DNA of 64,000 nt from Kryptolebias marmoratus (taxonomy: Eukaryota; Chordata; Actinopteri; Cyprinodontiformes; Rivulidae). Of this stretch, positions 23,201 to 30,251 are shown one piece after another; the first letter of the stretch is position 1; each line of letters begins with the position of its first letter. The notes below the pieces were generated by a model. That model was given only the letters and a program-made list of their open reading frames with translations. It had not been told where the DNA came from and did not search any database. Where the stretch lies: positions 26,712,161 to 26,776,160 of the forward strand of contig NC_051445.1 of NCBI RefSeq assembly GCF_001649575.2, in the 5' to 3' direction. The translations under genes were made by a program, and so were the position numbers.

Positions 23201-23799
23201 CACCTCAGGTTCAGGTTCAGGTTCAGGCTCTAGCAGGGGCACTGTTCCCCTCACAGACAAGTCTTCATCAGGGCTTCACAAGAGGAGCCCTGCACCCAGC
23301 TGCAGGACTGCTTCCAGGGGATGGTTCTGGTTCCCCCCTCCAGACCAGACCGAGGCTCCTGGCTCAGGTGCATCCTGCTGCAGCAGGGATGACCCCCTCC
23401 CATCCTGGAGGTCAGGGTCCTCAGTTCGGACACAACTCCAACTCTTCGTCACCCCCCTCGTTCCCCTGTTCCTCCTCTGGAGGGTCTGCCTCCATGATTC
23501 ACCCCCAGGCTGACATCACTGCAGATGGCAAACCAAAGAAGAAGAGCAGAAGAGGGGATGGAGATGACACAGGAGGACGAGGGGCCCATACGCCGTTGTC
23601 GCAACACTCTGAGGACATCACAGCCCCGCCCACTCCAGCTGTGTCTGACACCTCCTGCTCCACACCCACCAACCAATCAGAAAGCTCCTTCTCTGGTCTG
23701 GCTCCATCTACTGAGCTGGAGAGGCAGCTGTCAGCGAGAAGCTCCGTCCTGGTCTCTGAAGGCCAGAGAGGACCCCTGTCTGTTTTTCGGATGGAGGTC
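3491..23799 (+). CDS. kmt2c: kmt2c (MLL3-like) histone H3K4 methyltransferase, central exons (partial at both ends)
   Basis: Overview of about 40 exons on the plus strand, broken by a 932-N gap. Domains in order are: Ser/Pro-rich region, basic [18 protein letters not shown] block, PHD4-6, [13 protein letters not shown] segment, HMG box, Pro-rich DPY/PGTPRP region, acidic MFNEELDL region, [13 protein letters not shown] motif, [14 protein letters not shown] block and Gln-rich coiled coils. The order and wording match vertebrate KMT2C rather than KMT2D (e.g. [23 protein letters not shown]-type LL motif, DPYxxPPGTPRP units). KMT2C is the scaffold and catalytic subunit of the COMPASS-like enhancer H3K4 mono-methylation complex. 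The FYRN/FYRC and SET domains should follow 23799 and are not present; the N-terminus lies on the opposite strand at 23936-27278. Teleosts often keep two kmt2c copies and I cannot say which this is. Confidence 0.95.
6281..6542 (+). repeat. coding tandem repeat, 120-bp higher-order unit of 42-bp subunits
   Basis: Sequence at 6301-6400 recurs almost exactly at 6421-6520 (period 120). Inside it, 36-42 bp subunits encode [14 protein letters not shown] and [12 protein letters not shown]. The reading frame is kept because both periods are multiples of three. This nested identity indicates a recent duplication in the germ line, or possibly an assembly artefact. Confidence 0.9.
6944..7120 (+). CDS. 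kmt2c: kmt2c exon: Lys/Glu-rich linker
   Basis: Acceptor CTGCAG ends at 6943 and donor GTGAGC starts at 7121; the exon enters and leaves in phase 1. It encodes [18 protein letters not shown] followed by a Pro/Glu-rich stretch. No domain is recognised. It links the Ser/Pro-rich exon to the Pro-rich exon at 9966; the intervening intron contains the repeat-filled block bounded by Ns at 7381 and 9858. Confidence 0.8.
7382..7424. repeat. (TA)n microsatellite at a contig joint
   Basis: About 21 TA units directly after a lone N at 7381, inside a kmt2c intron. The N plus simple repeat suggests a gap-filling seam. Confidence 0.9.
7490..7560 (+). repeat. LINE-like 3' tail
   Basis: CCTGCAAATTTCCCCATTGT followed by GGGATCAATAAAGGTTATCT and a TTATCTTATTT run is the standard end of fish non-LTR elements (CCC-x-GGGATCAATAAAG plus a short tandem tail). 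No upstream reverse-transcriptase sequence is attached, so this is a heavily 5'-truncated insertion. Confidence 0.65.
7925..8300. mobile_element. foldback element with ~95-bp inverted arms
   Basis: The stretch 7930-8027 (TTATTAACAACTTGCATAA through GATACATGTAACAACATGGT) is the reverse complement, with about 15 mismatches, of 8203-8298 (ACATGTATCGCATTTGTCT through GCCAGTTGTTAATAAAG). The ~175 bp centre has no ORF of note. This is either a MITE with long terminal inverted repeats or two head-to-head copies of a short repeat. It lies in the repeat-filled block of the kmt2c intron. Confidence 0.8.
8390..8700. repeat. degenerate AT-rich satellite built on (A)AATATTTAG
   Basis: The phrase AAATATTTAG and close variants recur every 20-35 bp (e.g. 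GCTAAATATTTAGTTAGCAA, GGAAAATAAATATTTAGGTA). Units have diverged and the spacing is irregular. There is no coding potential. Confidence 0.8.
8701..9206. other. AT-rich intron filler, nothing recognised
   Basis: About 500 bp of low-GC sequence inside the block bounded by the Ns at 7381 and 9858. No ORF or RNA gene is supported. Confidence 0.4.
9207..9269 (+). pseudogene. tRNA-Pro-like pseudogene, anticodon region deleted
   Basis: This 63-nt stretch aligns along its length with eukaryotic tRNA-Pro (72 nt): an A-box-like TTGTAGAAGTGT, then GAGAGGTCCCAGATTCAATT as variable and T-arm (B-box-like), then CCTGGATGAGC as the 3' acceptor side. A 9-nt deletion removes the anticodon loop and part of its stem, so it cannot be a functional tRNA. 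A second, full-length relative lies at 36097-36168, and the ~300 bp that follow are similar in both places. The pair therefore belongs to one repeat family, probably a tRNA-Pro-derived SINE. Confidence 0.7.
9590..9660 (+). repeat. copy of a hairpin-bearing dispersed repeat
   Basis: CTTTGAAAGTTGCGTCTTTG followed by CAATCTTTAAAAAACGTACG and ACTTTCAAAGATGTTACGTT. CTTTGAAAGT and its complement ACTTTCAAAG can pair around an internal loop. The same sequence recurs at 35141-35180 and 35877-35935. Confidence 0.8.
9966..10690 (+). CDS. kmt2c: kmt2c exon: Pro-rich and acidic linker
   Basis: Acceptor TTTGTAG ends at 9965 and donor GTAAGA starts at 10691. The frame begins [13 protein letters not shown], continues with Pro-rich and Ser-rich stretches, an acidic segment ([20 protein letters not shown]), then [20 protein letters not shown] and [10 protein letters not shown], and ends with Pro/Thr-rich sequence. 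No folded domain is apparent. It precedes the conserved KIGMGKP exon, so it corresponds to the variable linker before PHD4 in KMT2C. Confidence 0.85.
10763..11957 (+). CDS. kmt2c: kmt2c exons: conserved basic block before PHD4
   Basis: Three exons, 10763-10864, 11201-11326 and 11838-11957. The first encodes [20 protein letters not shown], nearly identical to the matching KMT2C segment. The second carries [12 protein letters not shown] and a conserved FWSMKV end. The third encodes [16 protein letters not shown] and further RG/GR repeats, an RGG-like basic stretch ending SLPVVPG. All junctions keep phase. The RGG/basic segment is a likely nucleic-acid or nucleosome contact region (inference). 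Confidence 0.92.
12034..13455 (+). CDS. kmt2c: kmt2c exons: PHD fingers 4-6
   Basis: Exons 12034-12135, 12241-12345, 12527-12708, 12782-12946, 13035-13144, 13222-13281 and 13353-13455. After an acidic lead ([20 protein letters not shown]) comes [20 protein letters not shown] with [12 protein letters not shown] (PHD4), CTVCEACG with [17 protein letters not shown] (PHD5), and [13 protein letters not shown] with [20 protein letters not shown] and CSLC (PHD6). Zinc-ligand spacing is intact in all three. In KMT2C/D these fingers read histone tails, with PHD6 known to bind the H4 tail around H4K16. The later exons carry the conserved [14 protein letters not shown] segment. CA/TG microsatellites lie just upstream of several acceptors. 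Confidence 0.95.
13531..15624 (+). CDS. kmt2c: kmt2c exons: post-PHD conserved region
   Basis: Exons 13531-13633, 13736-13864, 13960-14040, 14128-14252, 14343-14532, 14783-14860, 14932-14967, 15197-15322, 15401-15433 and 15529-15624. Recognisable blocks are [30 protein letters not shown] then [78 protein letters not shown] and [14 protein letters not shown]. All are in KMT2C order. The KKRKRK and KKRYRKKK stretches look like nuclear-localisation signals. Very small exons (33 and 36 bp) were accepted because phase and family sequence continue through them. (CA)n tracts lie at 14255-14294 and 15626-15652, directly after donor sites. Confidence 0.92.
15719..16580 (+). CDS. kmt2c: kmt2c exons: HMG box region
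   Basis: Exons 15719-15979, 16067-16140 and 16368-16580. The first holds [12 protein letters not shown] and [20 protein letters not shown], then [15 protein letters not shown]. The second and third join to give the HMG box core [41 protein letters not shown] conserved [20 protein letters not shown] end follows. The box lies immediately after the conserved WEKEE segment, as in KMT2C. This domain contributes to chromatin binding. The next exon begins at about 16727, four bases before the N gap. Confidence 0.95.
16731..17662. other. sequencing gap (932 N) inside kmt2c
   Basis: A run of 932 Ns. By family order it should hold the Gln/Lys-rich segment that follows EWKLRQ in KMT2C, up to the Pro-rich region that resumes at 17663. 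The flanks are CT-rich (CTCCTC runs), which may explain the failed assembly. The apparent long frames across the Ns are meaningless. Confidence 0.95.
17663..19138 (+). CDS. kmt2c: kmt2c exon: Pro-rich DPY/PGTPRP repeat region
   Basis: Open from the gap edge to donor GTAGGA at 19139. The frame reads [20 protein letters not shown], then repeats of the type DPYxxPxGTPRP ([63 protein letters not shown]), the hallmark repeat of vertebrate KMT2C in this position. It ends with [13 protein letters not shown]. Two stretches, 17910-17984 (75 nt) and 18794-18877 (84 nt), have GT...AG borders, multiple-of-three length and no stops, so they may be either exon or small introns. Likely intrinsically disordered. 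Confidence 0.9.
19228..20877 (+). CDS. kmt2c: kmt2c exons: Gln/Pro-rich and acidic region
   Basis: Exons 19228-19529, 19604-19794, 19891-20286, 20366-20682 and 20787-20877. They encode [20 protein letters not shown] (coiled coil), [60 protein letters not shown], and [20 protein letters not shown] followed by NEELDL. The IELRHRAP and FNEELDL motifs are strongly conserved in KMT2C. The acidic VKDL/NLNLD stretch resembles a transactivation-type segment (inference). Confidence 0.92.
20960..22067 (+). CDS. kmt2c: kmt2c exons: LLxxLL-type motif, [14 protein letters not shown] block, coiled coil
   Basis: Exons 20960-21244, 21373-21484, 21561-21627, 21693-21756 and 21835-22067. They encode [20 protein letters not shown] (contains LIQDLL, a nuclear-receptor-box-like motif), the block [19 protein letters not shown] with [24 protein letters not shown], and a Gln-rich coiled coil ([40 protein letters not shown]). 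Each phrase has a direct counterpart in KMT2C, which separates it from KMT2D. Confidence 0.94.
22144..23799 (+). CDS. kmt2c: kmt2c exons up to the gap (truncated)
   Basis: Exons 22144-22566, 22704-22811 and 22945 to at least 23799. They encode [20 protein letters not shown], Pro/Gly-rich sequence with a [14 protein letters not shown] run, [20 protein letters not shown] with [16 protein letters not shown], then a long exon with basic [13 protein letters not shown] and [15 protein letters not shown]. The last exon is cut by the N run, with GGATGGAGGTC at the border; a donor may lie at AG/GT here. About a third of the protein, including ePHD2, FYRN, FYRC and the catalytic SET domain, should follow and is absent. 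Confidence 0.93.
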
Positions 23800-23899
23800 N
23801 NNNNNNNNNNNNNNNNNNNNNNNNNNNNNNNNNNNNNNNNNNNNNNNNNNNNNNNNNNNNNNNNNNNNNNNNNNNNNNNNNNNNNNNNNNNNNNNNNNN
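23800..23899. other. 100-N scaffold gap
   Basis: Exactly 100 Ns, the usual placeholder for a join of unknown size. To its left kmt2c is on the plus strand; to its right the N-terminal exons of the same gene are on the minus strand. The right contig starts with a (CA)n run at 23900-23917. Confidence 0.95.
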
Positions 23900-23935
23900 C
23901 ACACACACACACACACAGCAGCAGGGAGGAGCTAC

Positions 23936-24407
23936 CTGTGGCATCGAACAGTGATTGGACGTTAACGTCATGTGGAAGGCCGATGGGTCCGAGCTGCTTG
24001 ATGAACTCTGAGGAAGACTGGTCCTCTGAAAGAGACAGGTACACACACAGGTACACACACAGGTAAACACACACACCTGCAGCTGCTGGACCAGTTGATG
24101 GAACACAGAAGGGACAACTCACCACACACGTCTGGACTGCTGCACCTGAAAACGAACAACCAGATCAGCTAATTATTCAAACAGTCTGAATGCTCAGGTA
24201 GCGCAACCAGGAAGTGAGGTAACTCACGTGGGTGGGGCCTGGTTGCCGCGGTAACAGTGGTCGTGGCAGTCATCGTCCCGGTCAGAAGAGGCGCGGCGGT
24301 TGAGGATATGGAGCGGGATGTACCCAGGCGTCGGGCCGAACACCAGCAGGCCGCCCTGGCCCAGAGGAGGCTGGTCGCCACGGTAACAGAAGGCACACTG
24401 CTTCACC
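23936..24407 (-). CDS. kmt2c: kmt2c exons 5-7: first part of extended PHD 1
   Basis: Minus-strand exons 24228-24407, 24123-24145 (23-nt micro-exon) and 23936-24025, joined in phase. They encode RVKQCAFCYRGDQPPLGQGG with the following LLVFGPTPGYIPLHILNRRA, then CSSPDVCEDQSSSEFIKQLG and PIGLPHDVNVQSLFDATG. CAFC is the first zinc-ligand pair of ePHD1, and the GLPxxxxVQSLFDATG phrase matches the KMT2C segment just before the remaining ePHD1 ligands. The exon ends with donor GTAGCT at 23935; the next exon should lie beyond the contig edge at 23900. Their strand is opposite to the rest of the gene. Confidence 0.9.
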
Positions 24408-24469
24408 CTGTAGGGAGACAGGTCAAAGGTCACAGCCTGGTCTCTGTCCACAGACAGCATGGCTGAAAC

Positions 24470-25180
24470 CATGGCAACAGTCTCCTTGGTTCCTCTTTAG
24501 AACCCTGTAATAACTAGTTTAAACCTACTAACTGGACCCGGAGCAAAGACCAGAACCTGATCTGGACCCACAAGTCCAGTCCAGCACTGGGATCTGGTCC
24601 ATGTTGGGTTTTATGACAAACAGACTGAAGTGGATCAGTTCTGAGTTTAGAACTAGTCTCCACAGTGAATAATGATTAAAAAACTTAAAAAACTTTATTT
24701 TACTTTAAACAGAATTTATTAAAATCTTTTCTGTTAAAACTTTATAATTTTTAAAATAAATGATAAAAAAACTAATTTACTCAAAAATCTATTTTTCATA
24801 AAAACCTTTGATTAAAAAAAACTTTTTAAATTTAAAGAAAGGATCCCATTCACCACAGTTTGATCTGTCCTACAGTCAGTTTCTGATTTACATCCTGAGC
24901 CGGTACCAGCAGAACCCCTCTCCATGTCAGACCCAAACTAACCTGAGCTCTGTTCCAGAACCATCAGGTGTGACCCCAGAGTTCTACTCTGATCGGGTTC
25001 TGTAAACACCTGCTAGTAAACCCAATCAGAACCACAGCCTGAGCTCTGACCCAGTTCTGGTCCACAAACTGAAGGTGGACTCTCTGTGGACGCTCATATT
25101 GGCCCAGTGAGCTGTCAATCAGAAGCTAAGGATGCTGGGTGACCCATGAGGGCTGTTTCCATGGAAACCCACGCGGAGAC
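24470..25180. other. kmt2c intron 4
   Basis: About 700 bp between coding exons on the minus strand. 24660-24845 is an AT-rich, AAACTTT-rich low-complexity tract; the rest carries scattered GAACC/GGTTC words. No embedded gene is seen. Confidence 0.6.
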
Positions 25181-25184
25181 TCAC

Positions 25185-25800
25185 CGTTTTTTGGTCTGAC
25201 CCAGGCTGGGGGTGGGCGACCCCCCTGAGTCCTCTGAGAGGGACCTCTGGAACAGGGGGGACAACGAGTCCTCGTCCTCGAGTCGTACGCAGGGGGACAC
25301 TGGAGGACTGGAGCGGGGACTTGTGACTGGACTCGGCTGCATGGGACTGGCTCCGCCCCCCTCAGTCTCTGCGGTGACCCTGCTGAGACTGCTGATGGAC
25401 TCCTCGGGGACGGGGCTGTGGCTCAGACTGGGCTGGTCTTCCTCTGATGGGTCAGGATCTGGTTTGAGGTCCGGTGCAGGAGAGACCGGGTGAACCTCCT
25501 CGGGGACAGGGTCTGTGGGCGGGGCAGCAGGAGCGGGACTGGTTCTGTTGTCCTCCTCAGAACAGGGAGGTGGTTCTGGGCTGCAGCTTGGGACAATCCG
25601 GTCAGGATCCGGCTCAGGCTGAGGACTTAGCCTGTCCTGGCCGGGTTCAGGATCCGGGTCTGGATTGGGGTTTGTGTGCAACTTCCTCCTGGAGGAGGAC
25701 CGCCGACGTCCCACCGCCTTCACCTCCTTTGGCTCCTTCGGCTCCTTCGCCTCCTTCGCCTCCTTCGGCTCTGTGGAGATCACAGCAGACCCCCGAGGTT
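25185..25800 (-). CDS. kmt2c: kmt2c exon 4: charged Pro/Asp/Glu-rich linker
   Basis: Minus-strand exon from acceptor TTGTACAG (at 25801) to donor GTGAGT (at 25184), 616 nt. It opens EPRGSAVISTEPKEAKEAKE with an A/P-KE repeat, then basic GRRRSSSRRK, a long Pro/Asp/Glu-rich stretch (NPNPDPDPEPG and similar), and closes with SPLFQRSLSEDSGGSPTPSL. The last phrase parallels the RSVSEES segment that precedes CAFC in KMT2C. It is longer than the mammalian equivalent, which pushes CAFC to about residue 306. Confidence 0.88.
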
Positions 25801-25819
25801 CTGTACAAGAACAGACCAA

Positions 25820-26363
25820 AGAAAAAGATCAGGAACAGATTTAGACCCTGACTGGTCCATCAGGTTGTCGCTGGTTCTTGATTATTCTTGATTGTCAATC
25901 ATGTCATCAGCTAAATGAATAACATCCAAATCAGATAAACTGAGAACTAATCCTAACAGAACTAAATACAGGATGCAGATAAAAGGGTTTTTGTCATTGG
26001 ATGACATTATGTTGGTAATCCTGCTCTCAGAAAATGTGCTGTGTGTGAACAGCTGATATATGTTATAAAGAGTGTAGGTTAAGTTATATAACATTTAGAA
26101 AAGTTCCAGTCTCCATTATCACATGTTAAACAGTTTGATTAACACCTAAATGTTAATCAAACTTTTGTCATGCTGGAGTTAGAGCTAACTGTGTTTTGTA
26201 CTTTTTATTTGTTTACGTTTGTGGGATGCCTAAAATAAATAAACTGAAACTAAAATGATTTTTGGAGAGACAGAAATAAAACGGTTGTTAGTGGCAGCTC
26301 TAGTTTCCACCCAACAGAGACAGGACGTGTTCAGGTGTGGGCGGAGCCTCTGCTCTCACTCAC
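25820..26363. other. kmt2c intron 3
   Basis: About 540 bp, AT-rich between 25890 and 26290. No gene or repeat that I can name. Confidence 0.5.
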
Positions 26364-27278
26364 CTGTCCTTTGGGGCCGGCTCTTCTCCGCAGCCTTGGT
26401 GCTCTCTTCATCCTCCACCTGTGCCCGCCCTCGGCTCCGCCCCCTGCAGAAGCACAACAGGTCATGTGATCAGAGCTGATGCTGTTGCCATGGCAGCAGA
26501 CACAAACTTAACCTGTGGTTCTGGTCCAGGATGGGATCCAGAGGTGATTTAGTCTTTAAGTGTGAAAACATTTAAACTGGTGGCTCAGACAGGACTTCTG
26601 TGTTTTTATTAAATGTAAAGAATAAATCTGATCCAGTGAAGTCTGCAGTTAGAGTCAAAAGATGTTCTCAGGGTCCACTGGCTGCAGCAGGACCTGAATC
26701 AGAACAACCACCGCTTGTTTGTTTGGACCATGTCTCCTGAGGTTCTGAGAGGTTTGGCTTTTAAATCTGTTCTGGGATCAGTCTTCTGCAGCTGACTGAT
26801 AAACATGTTTAGTCTGAGTTTGTTCGAGGTCAGAAACATGTCACCTTATCATTTCTACTGAAGCAGCTTCAGTTCTCAATGTTCCTCCGTCTGCTGTCAG
26901 ACGAGGTGAAACCATCTCATGAAGGCCTGCATCAAACCACAGACTGAGCATGCCCCACCCTCAGGACTGACCCGGTTCTTCAGGTCCATATGCTCTCAGA
27001 CAAATGGAACCAGTACCTGCCCTGCCCTCAGTAGTCACATCATGTCCTAACACTTACTTCTTCCTGGACTTTGGCGGCGGCGGAGGCGGAGGAAGAGGAG
27101 GAGGAGGGGTGGGAGGAGCAGAGCGCCCGTTGCTCCCATCCTTCCGAGGACGCCCGCGAGGCCGTCTCTCAGGGGCGGGGCTTGACGCTGCAGCTTTGGC
27201 CAGCTGAGCGCTGCGTCCCGCCCGTGTGACGGGAGGGGGCGGTCCTCTGTCCCGAGGCTCCTGAGCCTCAGATGGCAT
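26364..27278 (-). CDS. kmt2c: kmt2c exons 2-3: start codon and AT-hook
   Basis: Minus-strand exons 27058-27278 (coding from the ATG at 27278) and 26364-26443. The protein starts MPSEAQEPRDRGPPPPVTRA and reaches ERRPRGRPRKDGSNGR, a classical AT-hook (RGRPRKDG) shared with human KMT2C, followed by a poly-Pro run and KSRK. The next exon gives KGRSRGRAQVEDEESTKAAE, matching the PRSRGK-VEDED segment of KMT2C. The start is well supported: reading back in frame through the acceptor (TTTTTACCCAG) into exon 1 gives a TGA before any other ATG. Phases 2 and 1 at the two junctions agree. Confidence 0.9.
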
Positions 27279-27289
27279 TCTGGGTAAAA

Positions 27290-28815
27290 AAAACAAAAAC
27301 AGCAGAGACACAAGGTCAAAGGTCAATGAGGTTATCCAAAAAACTGGTTGGTTCTGATACCTTCACATTTCTAACATTAAACAACTAAGGAACTTGGAGA
27401 ACCAGTTCAGCACTCTAGGATCTGTGTCTGGTTCGGTTCTGCTTGAGTTCTGGTGGTCAACAGATGAAGGTGTTTTATTTATTTGTTCTTCTCTGGTTCT
27501 GTGAACCCTCAATCCAACAGAATGAGTCCAAACTCTGATCAGCTGATCACTGACCCATTTATTGATTATTCCATCAAGCAGAACCCAACAGAACAGCAAG
27601 AGGACCAGAAACAAGAACGTCTCCTGACCACACGAAAACTTGAAGTTCTTTGTTCTCTACAAGAACATTCAGGACCACCAAACCCACTGGACTGGACTAA
27701 AATCTCCAAGAAGAACCACTGGAATCTCAAACTGAAGTATTAGAACCTACTAAAACACCACCCTGGGTTCTGGGAGACTTATAATATTCTCCAACTGGAC
27801 CTTTATGGGAATGAGATTGAACCAGAACCTCCAAAGAACTGATGGAACCTCAAACTGAAACATTAGAAGTAGAACACTGGGGTCTACTGGAACCTTTAGA
27901 ATTATTAGAACCTCTGACTAAAACATCAGAACATCTTAAAATGCCTCTCGGAACTCTTACAGAATCTGTTCACCTGCTGGTCTGAACTGAAACCTCCTTT
28001 AGAACCACTAGAACCTCTCACTGAAACAATAAACTGATCTAAAACATTATTAGAACCATCAAATCATCACTAGAACCAATAAAGGGAAGATCTGCACCAT
28101 CTAAAACTTAACTGGAACCTCTAAACATAACAATCAAAACATCAATAGAACCATTAAATGGAAAATCAGTACCGGAATCTAGAACCAAAAGCCCAACTGG
28201 AACCCTCAATCATTACATGAGAAATATCACTAGAACCTAAAACTGGATAATCAGAACCAACTAGAACACAACTGTAATCTGTAGTTGGAACATCAGAACC
28301 ACCTAAATCACAACTACAAATAGCAACTGAATCTTCAGAACCCTCAACAAACTGAAACTTTAGAACTTTTTAGAACCTGTAACCATCTGGAATACAATTT
28401 GAACTTTCTTTTAACATCAGAACCACTTACAAACAATCCTAGAAACTATTACATGGAACTTCAAAATCATCTAGAACCTGTAACTGAATCATTAAACAAA
28501 CATCTAAAACAACTAGAACTTGAAAACCCTTAGAACTTGTAACGGGAACTTGGGAACACTCTAGAACCTATAGTTGGAACAGAACTGGAACCTCCTTTAG
28601 AACCCGGCCCTGCACAGCTGACCTGAGTGCAGCTCAGCTCTGATGAAGATAATCTCTGACCAGATCGATAGTACTGATCAGTGATCTGGTACCTGTAGCT
28701 AACCCTCTGGCTAGCATCACGCTAACAGCCCCATCTCTCAAAAGGCTGATAGCCGACTGTCTAACGACTGTTAGCAGGCTCCAGGCGGTGGGCAGCAGCC
28801 CCCTCTGTTAACACG
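27290..28815. repeat. kmt2c intron 1: degenerate GAACC-rich sequence
   Basis: From about 27,360 to 28,620 the plus strand repeats short words of the form (A)GAACC(T) separated by 8-20 bp AT-rich spacers such as CTAAAACATC or AACTGAAAC. Spacing is irregular, unlike a clean tandem array. The same word is common in the other noncoding parts of this contig. I see no gene in it. Confidence 0.7.
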
Positions 28816-28817
28816 AT

Positions 28818-29047
28818 GTTAGCTTCAATCTGTGTAAAAACACAGCAGTTAGCAGCTAGCTGTTAGCTTCAGTCCGTGTAAAAACACAGCAGTTAGCAGC
28901 TAGCTGTTAGCTTCAGTCCGTGTAAAAATATAGCAGTTAGCAGCTAACTGTTAGCTTCAGTCCGAGTAAAAACACAGCAGTTAGCAGCTAGCTGTTAGCT
29001 TCAGTCCGTGTAAACACATAGCAGTTAGCAGCTAGCTGTTAGCCTCG
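28818..29047. repeat. 44-bp tandem repeat, about five copies
   Basis: GTTAGCTTC begins at 28818, 28862, 28906, 28950 and 28994, with a partial copy at 29038; the period is exactly 44 bp. Each unit reads GTTAGCTTCAGTCCGTGTAA then AAACACAGCAGTTAGCAGCT, and is rich in the partly palindromic GTTAGCAGCTAGCTGTTAGC. It lies about 170 bp downstream (in transcription direction) of the kmt2c first exon. Confidence 0.95.
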
Positions 29048-29217
29048 GACCGCCCTGTTCACTTCTCCGTTAGCGTTAGCATTAGCTATGGCTTCACCGC
29101 CCCGCAGTAAACGCTGCTGACAGGCGGGCAGTGAGCGGGGACAGCCGGCCAGACAGAACCAGAACATGCAGGTCAGAAGTGACCAGGTTCGGGGAGAAGC
29201 CAGAAGAAGGTTCTTAC

Positions 29218-29460
29218 TGATTTGATGCGGTTCTCTTTTTCCTCTCCAGCTTTCAGCCGAACTTAGAGCGACGTGTTCAAGAGCGAACTTCTTCCACAGA
29301 TAACATCTGCTTCACCGGTCTGCCGTGACCCGGTTCTCCGTGGAAACATCCCCGTGGGCCGTGGAAGAAGAAGAACGCACTCTGCGCGCAGAAAATCGGT
29401 GAAAAATTAAAGTTGAAGCGGTCGCTCCGTCATGGAGGCCATGTTTGGGAGCGACCGAAG
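29218..29460 (-). promoter_or_regulatory. kmt2c: kmt2c non-coding exon 1 and core promoter region (approximate)
   Basis: A donor GTAAGA reads on the minus strand from 29217, preceded by GC-rich, CpG-containing sequence without a long ORF. I place a 5'-untranslated first exon here, upper limit uncertain. A YY1-like AACATGGCCTCC lies at 29448-29434 (minus). 29419-29457 forms a nested inverted repeat: CGGTCGCTCC pairs with GGAGCGACCG, and inside it CATGG with CCATG. Two ATGs in this hairpin share a short frame of 11 codons ending in TAA. No TATA box is seen, as expected for a housekeeping chromatin gene. Confidence 0.55.
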
Positions 29461-29744
29461 TACCGCCTGTCAGCACCAGCAGGAGAAGTAGATCCTAGAA
29501 AACACTTACTACCGAAGCGCAGGTCCAACCGGAACCAGAACCAGACTGTTTCTTAACACCAGGATAAAGACGACAATCGACCTAAGCGGAGCCCGGTTCG
29601 GTGTCAGTGTGATTCTTTTCGGTGTCTGACTCGGTTCGTTTGTTTGTGTTCTGTAAAAAGTGTGTGTGACCCCGCGGAGGGATATAGAAGAGGGCTGCTC
29701 CAGTGAAGCGGTCTGTCATCAGACTGGAGAATCCCGGACCGGAT

Positions 29745-29945
29745 CAGAACCCAGAGGATCCGGACTGAAACGACCAGAGAAACCCGGACCGAACTACAGG
29801 ATCCGGACTAGAACCCAGAGGACCCGGACCGAACCAGAGGATCCGGACTGAAACCGACCAGAGAAACCCGGACCGAACCAGAGGATCCGGACTGAAACCG
29901 ACCAGAGAAACCCGGACCGAACCAGAGGATCCGGACTGAAACCCG
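29745..29945. repeat. second 44-bp tandem repeat, about four copies
   Basis: GAACCAGAGG begins at 29831, 29875 and 29919 (period 44), with a more diverged copy before it. Units read GAACCAGAGGATCCGGACTG then AAACCGACCAGAGAAACCCG. It lies between the kmt2c first exon and the 3' end of xrcc2. Open frames across it are by-products of the repeat. Confidence 0.92.
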
Positions 29946-30245
29946 GGACTTTTCTGTGCACCTGTGGTCCCCTGCACGTTTCCACCTGATTGGAGGTTGG
30001 GCATCAAGGTACCAATCATTACCTGAACAGGTCCGTCCACTCAGGTGGGTTTCTGGTACAAAGTTAAAAGGAAATTCTAGACCTGTAGTACAGGATCTTC
30101 AGAACTCAGAACAAAAACCATGAGAACCACCTAAACCCACACAGAGGCTTCTGAGAACCAGCTGCAGAACCAAACACTGACCCGGGATCCAAACAAGAAG
30201 AGGTTTTATTAAACTATATCTGAGTCCATGTTACAGAGGTCTGCT

Positions 30246-30251
30246 TTTATT
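30246..30251 (-). terminator. xrcc2: xrcc2 polyadenylation signal
   Basis: AATAAA on the minus strand within CAAATAAAAGC, about 75 nt after the xrcc2 stop codon. A second AT-rich candidate lies near 30205. Confidence 0.6.

Noticed and set aside
3491..23799. Assignment to KMT2D instead of KMT2C
   Set aside because: The long Pro-rich block before PHD4 suggested KMT2D, but the HMG-box wording, the DPY-PGTPRP repeats, [21 protein letters not shown] and [14 protein letters not shown] all follow KMT2C, and xrcc2 is its neighbour.
25212..25851. Plus-strand frames over the kmt2c exon 4 region
   Set aside because: Antisense shadows of a GC-rich coding exon; the minus frame has splice borders, correct phase and family motifs.
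27360..28620. GAACC orientation as proof that the contig is inverted
   Set aside because: The word is mainly AGAACC on the plus strand here, but both orientations occur in introns at 19.5-21.5 kb, so it is not a reliable strand marker.
29660..29851. Plus-strand ORF upstream of kmt2c as a divergent gene
   Set aside because: It is generated by the 44-bp repeat, has no family similarity and no splice context.
28818..29945. CRISPR-like array
   Set aside because: The 44-bp units are head-to-tail without unique spacers, in a vertebrate intron/promoter; they are ordinary minisatellites.
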